A stretch of DNA of 64,000 bases, from assembly GCA_030844895.1 (NCBI GenBank), contig CM061231.1, positions 152,301,889 to 152,365,888 on the forward strand. Reading direction: 5' to 3'. Position 1 is the first letter of the stretch, and every line of letters starts with the position of its first letter. Both the position numbers and the translations under genes were made by a program. The DNA is from Ambrosia x helenae. Lineage: Eukaryota > Streptophyta > Magnoliopsida > Asterales > Asteraceae. Shown here piece after piece: positions 46,828-57,268 of the stretch. Under the pieces are notes generated by a model that worked only from the letters and a program-made list of their open reading frames with translations, had not been told where the DNA came from and made no database searches.

Positions 46828-47534
46828 AGCACTAGGTTTTTAACTCAAGAGGTTGGTCTGAACTATCCTAGACATAGACGGTCACGACCCACTATATCTT
46901 AGGCCCATGAACCATCTTGACTCTTGAGTGTGTGATTATTAAGAGAACATGCTCCGAATTTGGTCCAGCCCATGTCTAGTGCCATAAGCCCATAAAGAGG
47001 GTTGTGTGTATCAACGTTGGCCTACAAGATCGCATCCCACTTTTATTTCTTGAGGCTCAAATAAGTTTTTGACTTAAATATGAAAATATTTTCCAACAAA
47101 GTCTATGTCGCACAAATTATAGATCGAGTAAGACACAGCTCTAATCTTCCATCATGATATTGTGAATGGTTACTTTGGTTCTCATGTGCTTCAACAATGA
47201 TATTATTTAATAGGTTATGAATATATACGAGGAGAGTGGCGTAGCCATAAAAATGTTTCTTCAGGTTTGTAAATTATCCTGGGACAGACGACCTATTGAC
47301 TATCACTAAATTTCAGGGTTTTTTTTTTTTTTTTTTTTGCCGGTTAGGTTTAAACGATTTGAATCACATAACAAAAATATAAAAAAATCAAATTAAAATG
47401 AAAATAAATAATAAACATAACAAAAATCAAATTAAAATGAAAATAAATAATAAAAAAAAATAGGTCTCTCAATATTAAAAGTGAATAATAGAAATTTACT
47501 TTTTTTATTTGAAATTGATGTAAATGATATTTGG
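46828..47534. other. Intergenic, no gene
   Basis: AT-rich. It contains a T run near 47320-47337 and a 34-bp direct repeat (CAAATTAAAATGAAAATAA...) at about 47388 and 47426. Confidence 0.5.
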
Positions 47535-47542
47535 GTTTATAT

Positions 47543-48225
47543 TAGGCCTGTAAACGAACCGAACGTTCATGAACTGTTCGTAAACTGTTCGGCGGGAAGT
47601 TCGTTTATGTTCGTTTATTTAAATAAATGAACGAACACGAACACAATTTTTTGTTCGTTTAATTAAACGAACGAACATGAACACACGTTGTGTTCGTTCA
47701 TTTATGTTCATGAACGTTCGTTTATGTTCGTTCATTTATGTTCGTTTATGTTCGTTTATTTTGTTCGTTTATGTTCGTTTAATTAAACTTAGCTTTATTT
47801 TTATTATTTATTTCCTTTTGTTAAGTAACCTTAATTCATATGTTCTAAAAACTTAACCCTAACATTCTAAACATATCACTTATTATCCGCTCTTCACACT
47901 TCACAGCCCCACACTTCACAACCGCTCTCCACCCTAACCCTAACGTTCATTTATGTTCATGAATCATTATTAACTTGTTTTTGTTTCTGTTCGTTTATGT
48001 TCATTTGTGTTCGTTTATATTGTTCATTTGTGTTCGTTTATGTTCATGAACTGTTCGTTTAGGTTTAAATGAACGAACATAAACGAACACGAACATGACA
48101 AATTTCTTAATGAACGAACACGAACACAAAAATGTGTTCGATTATGTGTTCGTGTTCGGTTAAAGTTAAATGAACAAACACGAACACGCCTGTGTTCGTG
48201 TTCGTTCGGTTCGTTTACAGGCCTA
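47543..48225. mobile_element. hAT-type element (TAGGCCTGTAAACGAAC family), intact ends
   Basis: The perfect ends TAGGCCTGTAAACGAACC and GGTTCGTTTACAGGCCTA are flanked by a perfect 8-bp duplication GTTTATAT (47535-47542 and 48226-48233). It is 683 bp without transposase. Both halves are packed with TTCGTTTATGTTCGTT-type repeats. The middle (47830-47950) resembles the leader seen on the minus strand of the copy at 14064-23945. Confidence 0.93.
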
Positions 48226-48233
48226 GTTTATAT

Positions 48234-49448
48234 GGTGGTCTTAAAAGTTAAACCTTAATGAGTTTTTTAATTGAATATGAGTTAAATAAGTTAATGGGTT
48301 ATTTTTTTTTTATTAGAATGTGGGCCAGACGAGTTAGTATTTTTTTTTTTTTAATTGAAATGTGGGTTAAGGTTCCTTGTCAGTTTTTCTAAGATTTGGT
48401 GTCATGTTTTCCAAAGGTTCGGTGTCAGAGTTTTTAAGAGTTTGATATAAAGGTTTCCATGGGTTCAATGTCAAAATTTATACGGGTGCAATGTCATACA
48501 CGTATATATAACACTAAAACCAAATTTTGGTATAGGTTTAGCTGAACCCGTACCTTACCACATGCCCACTAGGTAGAGCATTTTTAGTTAGTGTGAGTTG
48601 ACATGCCTTGATTACACCTACGACAAAAGTTATTTTTATATCATATTATTTTAGGCCACACAAGGCGCCACCCGTTTGATAGCCGAGTACCCCCTACCCG
48701 TCTGGAAACGTCACAGTTGGTGTCCCAAATGGCAAATCCGGCTTCTACCCCACGAGGCATAGTAGTTGGTTGGGATGTGTGCAACAACAAGAAATGTAGT
48801 TGGCTAAATTTATAAACATTTGCAGAGAGAGCCGAATATTAGAAAGAAGATGACGGTAGTGGGTTATAGGTGAGTGGACGCGGTAGTGATAGTGGTGGTG
48901 GTTAGAAAGTTGCATGTGAGGGTTGGAAGGTTGTAGGTGGTGGGTGGAAGATGGTGATGGTGGTTGGAAGATGATGGTGCAATAGTGAATGTATGATGGA
49001 TTGATGGTGGTTGTTAGGGTTGAAGGTGGTGTAATTTATTTTAATTTATGCTTTTTAGTTTTTTAGGGTAGTGGTTTAAAGTAGATAGTAGTGTTGTCTC
49101 TAAATAAATGTTTTAAGATACTGAATCAGGGTAGTGAGATAGCAGTGCAAGACTGAAAGGGTAATCTAGAGTTGTGGCCCCTAGCCTTAGATGTTATAGA
49201 ATCGACTGAACAGACAGGATTAGTGGATAAAGAACTATATTGCCTAACCAATGTGAGGATGAGCTTGAGGGGTGGGCCATTTATTTCGACATTTTCCAAG
49301 CGTCTAATTGAATGTTTGTTGAAATAACAATAGGATTAATGTTGGCCACCTCATCAATACAAAACAATTCTCGTCACTCACCGAACTGTCTTAATAACAT
49401 TAGTGCTAAAAAAAGCCGTCTCATATTTAGTAAATGTTATCTTCTAGA
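48234..49448. other. Intergenic, no gene
   Basis: T-rich at 48300-48355. At 48380-48520 GGTTC-GTGTCA-type words recur about every 40 bp. At 48880-49030 the sequence is GGTGGTTGGAAG-rich. Nothing codes. Confidence 0.5.
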
Positions 49449-49461
49449 TGCTTGCCTAACT

Positions 49462-49722
49462 TTTTTTTGAACGATCAACTAAAGTATTGCCGGGTACTCT
49501 GTACGCGGCCCCCAATGGTCGAAAGGGGCCCTAGACGGCCTCTAGTCCGTACGGACAGAGCCCTTCGGCCCACCCGTCTCCTGTTCCAGGGAAAACCCGG
49601 CCCACAAACCCGCCCGAAGGCACGACGGTAGTGAACCGGTAAAACCTGGAGGGATCAGGAGTCGAACCCATGACCACAAGGGTCAAGGGTCTCTCCATCA
49701 CTTCCCAACCACCTACCCCACC
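49462..49722 (-). mobile_element. tRNA-derived SINE, minus strand
   Basis: On the minus strand it begins GGTGGGGTAGGTGGTTGGG, has box A-like (TTGGGAAGTGATGG) and box B (GGGTTCGACTCC) sequences 5', and ends in an A run after GATCGTTC. A perfect 13-bp target duplication TGCTTGCCTAACT lies at 49449-49461 and 49723-49735. It is 261 bp. Confidence 0.9.
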
Positions 49723-49876
49723 TGCTTGCCTAACTAAGGCTAATTGTCGAATGTACTGAATATATTATTTCGTATATAGTTATGACATTTTGGATTTTAA
49801 TTCTATCAATTTATTAGTCACATTATATGTCAAATTAATGTTGATGTTATCTGATGATGAATCCATAAAAACATTT

Positions 49877-50266
49877 AGAGGGTGTTTGGGATTGAGTTTG
49901 AAAATGCAAAAGTGCTTTTGGTCAGAAGTGTTTATTGGCTTATGATATTTTGAAAAAGAGTTTTAAAAAAAGTGTTTGGATTAGCTTTTAGGATGAGAAA
50001 CGTCAAAAAGTCAATAGATTGTTTTTTAAGTGTTTCGCTTAACTTATTGTGAGTACTGGTTGTATGGGTGGTAAATTTGTAATTTTTTTTCAAAAGTTAA
50101 AAACCAGGATTTTTAACTTCTTAAAAACAAGTTTTCCACCCTTAAAAGCCAAAAGTCAAAATAGAAAGTGCTTTTGGGTTACAAAAACAGCTTATTGACT
50201 TATTAGCTTTTTAGAAAAGCCAATAAGTCAATAAGTTGTTTTGAAACTCAATCCCAAACACCCTCT
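49877..50266. mobile_element. hAT-type MITE, complete copy
   Basis: The ends AGAGGGTGTTTGGGATTGAG and CTCAATCCCAAACACCCTCT are perfect inverted repeats. It is 390 bp, with AAGTCAATAAG and AAAAGC motifs repeated inside. No exact 8-bp duplication could be read. It is the same family as 38381-46819 and as the 33-bp end at 28454. Confidence 0.85.
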
Positions 50267-50567
50267 TAGTTTAGACTCACATTTGTCGCGATAGCAAACA
50301 AATATGAATGCTGTCACATATCGGTATGAGTGGAGGGTGGCATTCTTAACTTTTGAAAGCCAAACATCTTGTTTCGGTTATGAATATGGATTATTGGTTT
50401 TGTTTTAATAAACACATCAAATGAGTTCTCCCGAATCCTAATTGGCGAGATACTAGATTAATCGCTTAAACACTCAGTGTATATAAATGAATGATAAAAA
50501 ATCTACACATTTAAATCTGTTTCCACTTTCCAACTATATACAATCGGTAAACATTCTATTAGGATAA

Positions 50568-50695
50568 CTTGGTCTAGTGGTATGGTGTCTCCCCTTACAA
50601 ATATAAGGTTGTGGGTTCAACTCCTTGCAAATGCAAGGTGAGGTGAAATAAAGGTGTAATAAAAATTTGCCGTTCAAAAAAAAAAAAAAAAAAAA
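50568..50695 (+). mobile_element. tRNA-derived SINE, plus strand
   Basis: It begins CTTGGTCTAGTGGTATGG (box A) with box B GTGGGTTCAACTCC, ends TTGCCGTTC and a long A run, and has the target duplication AGGATAA (50561-50567 and 50696-50702). It is 128 bp. Its first 14 bases equal the start of the tRNA-like module in the LTRs of element C. Confidence 0.9.
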
Positions 50696-50715
50696 AGGAT
50701 AAGAGTACCTTTTAT

Positions 50716-51075
50716 GGGGAAGGTTCAATTGAGAACTCATAGTTAGGGAGAGAACTCGAGAACTCTATATTACACATATGTAATATATCATATGTTGTAT
50801 ATTACACTTGTGTAATATATTACTATTTCATATGTTGCACATGTGCAATATATTATATGTTACACATGTGCAATATATTATATGTTACACATGTGCAATA
50901 TATATTACACATATGTAATACACTCAATATATCATATATTGCACATACGTAATATATCATATGTTACACATGTGTAATATATATTACACATGTGCAACAT
51001 ATGATATATTGCACATATGTAATATAAAGTTCTCGAGTTCTCTTAATAAAATGAGTTTTCTATTGAACCATCCCC
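50716..51075. mobile_element. Palindromic element with TTACACATGTGTAA array
   Basis: The ends GGGGAAGGTTCAATTGAGAA and its near complement at 51050-51075 are inverted repeats. An inner inverted pair, GAGAACTCGAGAACT and AGTTCTCGAGTTCTC, encloses about 240 bp made of alternating perfect palindromes TTACACATGTGTAA and TTGCACATGTGCAA. Flanks TACCTTTT and TACCTTTC suggest an 8-bp duplication with one mismatch. Confidence 0.75.
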
Positions 51076-51271
51076 TACCTTTCATTACCATTAAAAATAT
51101 TTAAAATAAATACAACACAAGTGATTTTATTATTTAAAGCGTCATAGTAACTACACACTCCTCATTTTTATCTACACACCCCCTATATGGGGTGTATGAC
51201 ACCATACGCCACATATAATTCACTTTAATCATTAAATGTAGCCAACCTTGGAATCTGGGTGGCCAAAAGGC

Positions 51272-51550
51272 TCTGTATACGCCTCCTATGATGCCATACG
51301 CCCCCTATGGTGTCTATATGCCTCATATGACCTCATACGAGGCATATAGAAGTACAAGGCACGAGTTTCTATGCCAGACATGACACCTCGTACCTGTATA
51401 CGCCTCCTGTGATACCATACGCTCCATATGCCTGTCTATATGCCTCATATGACATCATACGAGGCATATAGAAGTACGAGGCACAAGTTTTTATGTCAGA
51501 CATGTGACATCATACCTGTGTACGACTCCTATGATACCATACGCGGCGTA
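51272..51550. repeat. 119-bp tandem repeat, about 2.3 copies
   Basis: Units start CTGTATACGCCTCCTATGAT at about 51272, 51394 and 51511. Each contains ATATGCCTCATATGA, CATACGAGGCATATAG and GAGGCACGAGTTT. It lies near the left end of the MULE. Confidence 0.85.
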
Positions 51551-51759
51551 TAGGCCCTTTTTGGCTTGTTTCGTCAATAAAAACCTGTGTTTGTTGGGAG
51601 GTGACATCGTACCAATATATATGTGGAGTATGTAGCCATACGCCCTGAATGGTTGTAGTATTTGATTGCATGAACACCCCGTCTGTTCTTTGAAGTCTTA
51701 AGCAAACTCAAAAAATATCCTCCGAAAACTCACCCTTTGATCACCAAATTTAACGCAGT

Positions 51760-52960
51760 ATGATGTCTTGGAACATTTTCGACAACAACTACAACGATTC
51801 TTACATCTCCGAAAGCTACTTCGGGCATTCCGTTGATGGTGCTAAGCAGGAGGATGTGTCTTCGTTTGTTCGTATTCTTGATGGGAATGTGATGCCCGAT
51901 TTTAATGAGGTAACTATCTGCATAGTTAATTTAGTTGTTTTTAACAAAATCTCATTCACGCAACGTATTTGGTTGGTTAAGGGGTTCGGTGAAGGAGGTG
52001 AATCGTCTTACTTCACACAACCCAACCCAACCCAACCCAATCCACTGTACACATACATGATTTACCACTAATACGTTGAGGAACAACGTAATCCATGTGA
52101 GGAAAACGTAAGTCACAATTCAGGGAGAGTTAAAGAAGAAAGTGATTCAAATGATGAAAACGTACATCAAAATAATATGTTTGAAACCGATCGGGTATGT
52201 CATTTCATCACGTACAACTAACAGAGTTGAGAGCCAACATGCTACCTTGAAGAGATACCTTCGGGGGTCCAACAGCACGTTGGATAGACTTGTGCGGTTT
52301 GTAGATAAAATTGTAGACACACAGGGGATTGCAATACGGGGAAGTTTTGAAACTAGTCTGTGCAAGACAATGAGTCACCACAAGCTGCCATTGTTTGATC
52401 ACCTACATGGTAATGTTTCGCATACAGTTCTCGATTTATTAGTTGTTGAGAAAACCAAGTTAGCTATATTGAGGACATCAAACCCATCTTGTGGCTGCTA
52501 GTTATTCACGAGTTGTGGGTTGCCATGTGCGTGTCGACTGGTAAAGTATGAAAGAACAGGTAACAAATTTCCAAAAATATATACTTTTACAATTTATCAT
52601 ATTATTACATTATTTTGAGAGTTAATTTTGATACAGATACCTCAATACCTCTTGACGCGATAGACATCTTCTGGAAGAAACTTAATTAGGAAGAAGAAAA
52701 AGTTTATAAAAAATAAATTGATGTGGAAAAAGAACTGGATGATGTAAAACAACAAATCGAGTCACAACCCTATCCTGTGAAAAAAGTTTGATATCAAAGA
52801 TTAAGGTTGTGGTCACTCTAAACAAGTCTACCAAGAAACCGCCAGTGGTACAAAAAGATACTCGTGGGCGTCCAACTGCGAAAGCAAAAAAAAAAGGAAA
52901 AGGAAGCAAAACACGATCATGTGAAAAAAAAGGTCGTTTACCAGGAAGAAATTGTGGAAT
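51760..52960 (+). pseudogene. MULE transposase relic (SWIM/CGC end)
   Basis: A possible first exon at 51760-51909 is followed by an unrelated stretch. At 52142-52560 there is a decayed C-terminal MULE transposase region, with TTNRVESQHATLKRYL, LPLFDHLHGNVSH and SCGC/TSCGLPCACRL, the SWIM-type zinc motif with stops in it. A basic TRGRPTAKAKKKGKG tail lies at about 52865. The DDE catalytic core is missing, so it cannot act. It belongs to the family from which FAR1-type regulators arose. Confidence 0.7.
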
Positions 52961-52974
52961 GAAGAACCTGCGAG

Positions 52975-54420
52975 ACATAGCTCGTTTGCATCTGAAACAA
53001 GTCACTTCAGCCTTTTCTACCTTTTTGTCCTTGGATCTATCTACCTTACCATTGAATGCATGGTTTCCTGACATTCTATGGTCAAAGGTTTTGGTAAGAA
53101 GTGCGATGGCTTCTGTGAATGCCAGATAGTCTGATCTGGGATCAGATGCTTCTGTTTCACTTGGTGTTGGAATTGTTTGTGAGGAGCTGGATTTTGGTTT
53201 CGGGGTTGAGGAATACAATGCTAGTTGACCACCCTTATGACCAGAATTTTCAAATATTTCATCTTCCTTAGGGATAAGAATACTATAGAGATCATGGAGG
53301 TTCATGTTGTCTAGCTCTAAGGTTGAGGCTAGGGTCATTATAAGTGTTCTTCACTCTCTAGGTAAAGCTCCTAAGGACTTAACATTCTTTTCATCATTTG
53401 ATTTTGTTACCCTATATTGCTTTAACTCATTTAAGATTTTAGAAAATCTAGTTTCTAACAATGTTTCATTTGGAAGACTTTTAAAATATTCATAGCTTGA
53501 AACACAATTAGTTCCTTTGTTTCTTCTCATTTTTCTCATCCTTCACACAAATTTTCCAACTGATCTCATATTTCCTTTGCAGATGAACAAACATCTACAT
53601 GAGAAAAATATGTCATTTGGAAAAGCTATGATCATTAAAGATTTGGCTCTTTCGTCAATAGCCATTGCTTCCTTGTCCTTTTCTCACCAGTATTTTTTTT
53701 TTATCCTAGGGGACCTGAGTGGCAGGAATTGCTGGTGTTCTATCAGTTGCTGGAATTTCTGGTATTTTAGTCTTGGGAATGTATGGTCCGCTCACAATGG
53801 ATTGGTATAGACGATAATCATGTCCATTTAAGAAATTGATCATCCTGACCTTCCACTTGGGGTATTCCTATCTCACAAGAGTGGGAGGCTTATACATTGA
53901 ACCTATCTGAAAAGCAGAATTCCATAATTCAAAGCTTGCCATTTGCAGGGACGAAGGAATGTGAGGGCCAGAGGTGGCCCTGGCCCCCCTGTTTTTTGGC
54001 GCATTAGTGGAAATTTGTGATTTTCGTAGGTAAATTTAGTCCGGGTTGAATCCGGCCCCCGCCGATTTGCCACTATCGATTGAAAAAAATTGAGTTCGGC
54101 CCCCGCCGATTGACGAACCAAGCTTCGCCCCTGGCCATTTGTAAAATAGTGGTATTTAAGATATTTGGTTACAACGTTTAAGATTTGAGCTTAAATAGTT
54201 CTTTTAACAGATTAGGATCTTTTTGAAAATAACTTATTCAAGCTGCTCTGATACCAAGTGTTGGTCCCAGAAGTACCAGCCTCACTTTGAATCAAATGGC
54301 AATTTGATTTCAACAATATATAAACAATATGCGGAATAAGAAATCAAACTTTCAGAAAGAATAGAACACACAGGGTTTTAAGAAGTTTTGAGTTTATATA
54401 GTGACTACCTTTGCAGCGAT
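52975..54420 (-). pseudogene. Copia gag fragment with part of its LTR, minus strand
   Basis: Reading on the minus strand: a partial 5' LTR (about 54420-54258, ending GGGACCAACA), a primer-binding site (TTGGTATCAGAG, about 54257-54246), a leader with a hAT MITE inside it, then UBN2-type gag (YEYFKSLPNETLLET near 53470; LELDNMNLHDLYS near 53320) in broken frames. It stops inside the first zinc knuckle (CFRCKR) at about 52978, where MULE sequence takes over. No pol is present. Confidence 0.75.
53946..54133. mobile_element. hAT-type MITE, 188 bp
   Basis: The ends CAGGGACGAAG and CTTCGCCCCTG are typical of Ac-like hATs and are flanked by a perfect 8-bp duplication GCCATTTG (53938-53945 and 54134-54141). 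GGCCCCCGCCGATT is repeated inside. Confidence 0.9.
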
Positions 54421-54537
54421 AGGGTGTCCGCCCGTTGCCCGATTTACCGCCGCCAGCACAGGATTCGGATATGGACGACACGGGTGACGCTTATGATGGT
54501 TGGTTGGAGGGTTATTTAATTTTATGATATGTGGGTT

Positions 54538-54839
54538 TAGGGGCTGTTTGGTTGATTAAGTGCTGAATCATTAAGAAGTCTGAATGGTTAAGTGCTGAAT
54601 CATTAAGTGTTGTTTTGTTGGTCCTCTAAATGGTTCGTCTTCTTGTTCCACATTGGTAGGGGAAGTAAAAATAGATTCATTAAGTGTTTAATGGTTCAGC
54701 AACATCCCAAGTCTTAATGGTTCAGCCTTAACCATTCCATTCAGATGCTTAAACAAACGCACTGAATGAGTTGAATGCTAAATAATTCAGCGCTGAATGA
54801 TTCAGAGGCTCATTAAGAGCCTTACCAAACAACCCCTTA
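54538..54839. mobile_element. hAT-type MITE (AGGGGCTGTTTGG family)
   Basis: The ends TAGGGGCTGTTTGGT and ACCAAACAACCCCTTA are inverted repeats. The interior repeats TGAATGGTTAAGTGCTGAATC. No exact duplication was read. A fragment of the same family is at 6366. Confidence 0.75.
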
Positions 54840-55389
54840 GTTTGTTTTTTATGTACAAACTCGAATCATATTATTAATGGATGTTGTATATTTTGGTTGT
54901 GTATTGTTATTTTTTAGTATATTTAGCTTGTGTGATTTGGTTTGTTGCTTAAAATTTTGTTAAACTTGTTAAAAATGGTAATAATAAACAATAAACATCT
55001 AAAATGATGTATTATTTACTAAGTTAAACATTACAAAACGGATAACTATTGATTATAACTCATAACATATCTATGTCGTATACTGAACGTTTAAAGATTT
55101 TAAAAACTAAACGTGCCAACCAAGGAAAACCATAGTTTCATCTAAAGAATCCTGGACATATCATATGGGGCGTATGATATCATATGAGGCATATAGGGTG
55201 ATCGATCTGAAACCTAATGATTGCTGGTTGCTAGCACAAAAGTCAATAAAGTGAAAGCTATATGGGGTGTAAGGTGCTATACGTCCCATATGAATGTCTT
55301 AGGGTGTGCAAATAAGTGAGGGGATGTGTGGATATGAAATATTAAATATTTAAAAATATTAAATATTTAAATTTAAATATATATATATA

Positions 55390-55870
55390 GGGGGTGGATA
55401 TTTTGAAAACCCACTCGAGTTAAGAAAACTTTGAAAACCCGTCAAAAAACTATCTAAAAAAGTTTTTTTTTTTTGAAAAAAATACACAAGGTAACATACA
55501 TGTTTTTAAGCGTTTTGGGCCAAAAAAATAAAAAAAGCGCCGAACGAATATTTTAAAAAAAAAATAAACAACGCAAACTTTGTAACAGCGCTGTTAACAT
55601 ATGTTTTCTGTTTTTTAACATATGTTACAGCGCTGTTAACATATGTTTCTGCTTTTTAACATATGTTAACATCGCTGTTACAAAGTTTGCGTTGTTTATT
55701 TTTTTAAAAAATATTCGTTCGGCGCTTTTTTTTATTTTTTTGGCCCAAAATGCTTAAAAACATGTATGTTACCTTGTTATTTTTTTCAAAAATAAAAAAA
55801 CTTTTTTAGATGGGTTTTTGACGGGTTTTCAGAGTTTTCTTAACTCGAGTGGGTTTTCAATTTATACTTT

Positions 55871-55873
<3 letters not shown>
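55390..55873. mobile_element. Foldback element, about 484 bp, nearly a full palindrome
   Basis: The left arm (GAAAACCCACTCGAGTTAAG ... GCGCCGAACGAATATT ... GCAAACTTTGTAACAGCG) is mirrored by the right arm over about 210 bp each, around a centre of repeated AACATATGTTACAGCGCTGTT. It is inserted in a TA microsatellite, so no duplication can be read. Confidence 0.88.

Positions 55874-55938
<65 letters not shown>
55874..55938. repeat. (TA)n microsatellite
   Basis: About 32 TA repeats directly follow the foldback element; a shorter TA run lies on its left (55376-55389). Confidence 0.95.
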
Positions 55939-55939
<1 letters not shown>

Positions 55940-55940
<1 letters not shown>

Positions 55941-56874
55941 CAAAGGGCTAAATCCTACATGGCACTCGTATAGTCATTCTTCTCCTTGAGAGTGTCATGT
56001 AGGATGTCACATAATTTTTAAACGTTAATATCTTTTATATAGAAGATTTTTTAAAGAAAAAAAATTACACCAAATTAACGAGCGTTTTATTAACTTTCCA
56101 ACGAGTACCATAATACTATATAAAAAACGGAGAAAAAAACGACTATTTTTTTGTGGGGTGTTGTTCATACAGGAAAAAAAACACAAAGTGTTCAGGTTAT
56201 TTATTAATCATTTATAGGCAAGTCATTAATTATGTTCAAACCAGTAAATATGAATTCTATTTACAACATGTGTTAGCATTGATGTTGTACATTGTTTTAG
56301 GTTAGGTTATTAATCATATATAGGCAAGTCATTAATTATGTTCAAACCAGTAAATATGAATTTTATTTACAACAGGTGTTAGCATTGAAGTTGTATATTG
56401 TTTTATGTTAGGTTTTAGTATTAGAGTTATACATTGTTTAAGGTTAGGCGTTTACATTGGAGATACATTGTTAATTGTTTTAGGTTAGGTGCTACCCGAA
56501 GATTTCCTGCATGTAACTGTAAAACGCATCAGTCTGTTTCGTATGTAAAATTGATATGTCATATTAGATTTCTCAACCTCAGACGCTCATAGGGTATAAA
56601 TCTAGTATTAAATATTTTAAAAAAATAATTATAAGAATAGGATTCGATGAATAATACGTTAAGACGTGCATCCAACTCCCATTTATTTTGGGCTAGCATT
56701 TATTTTGTATCTGCAAAAATAATTGATGGAAAGTAGAATGTAAAAAGTTAGTGGGGACGGGGGAGAAACGCATTGTGAGGCGGGGTCCACAGAATAATGG
56801 TTAACCTTTTTTTTTTTTTTTTTTTTTATCGTGATTTTCTTGTTTATTGTGAAACTTATACTCAAGGCTTCACA
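55940..56874. other. Intergenic with a tandem repeat
   Basis: A unit of about 118 bp (TTATTAATCATTTATAGGCA ... GTTAGCATTGATGTTG) is present twice at about 56197-56430. A T run lies at 56809-56828. No gene is seen. Confidence 0.6.
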
Positions 56875-56876
56875 TT

Positions 56877-57268
56877 AAAGGGGTATGTTTGGCGAAACTA
56901 GCTGAAGCCTGGTAGCTGAAAGCTTTTTAAATATATTTTGGCGTTTGACAGAGTAGCTGGATCTTTTAATAAAATGTATAAAATGACTAAAATTGACATA
57001 ATTAAAAGATTGTAAGGAATGTTTTTATTTTGTTTTTAAAATAGAATGGGTATTTGTGTCATTTACTAATTAAAAGCTTGTAGCTAGTAGAGTTTTTTCT
57101 TAAAAGCTAGTAGTAGCTTTTCACTATAGAGTTTTTTCTCCTAACCTAAAAGCTTCCAGCTCTTCAACCAAACAAGGCTTTTTATTGATTAAGAGCTTTT
57201 TTCTTAAAAGCTTGACGCTTAAAGCTCCTAAAAGCTCCTAAAAGCTCCATGCCAAACATACCCTTTAA
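56877..57268. mobile_element. MITE with TTAAAGGGTATGTTTGGC ends, probably hAT type
   Basis: The left end AAAGGGGTATGTTTGGC and right end GCCAAACATACCCTTT are inverted repeats with a 1-bp length difference. The interior is rich in AAAAGCT(CCTA) words. No duplication was read. Confidence 0.75.

Larger units (their letters stand above)
51150..55345 (+). mobile_element. Decayed Mutator-like (MULE) element with nested insertions
   Basis: Left-end sequence (51170-51560) and right-end sequence (about 55140-55320) share inverted CATACGCC, CCTCATATGA and CACACCCC words, for example CTATATGCCTCATATGA on the left and its complement on the right. Between them lie transposase relics (51760-52960), a reversed Copia fragment (52975-54420) and two hAT MITEs. 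Exact ends and a 9-bp duplication could not be fixed. Confidence 0.55.

Noticed and set aside
48840..49060. GGTGGTTGGAAG-rich stretch as a Gly-rich protein gene
   Set aside because: No continuous frame with start and stop; simple repeat.
50768..51030. Satellite or centromeric array
   Set aside because: Only 240 bp, enclosed by paired inverted ends, so better seen as the inside of one small element.
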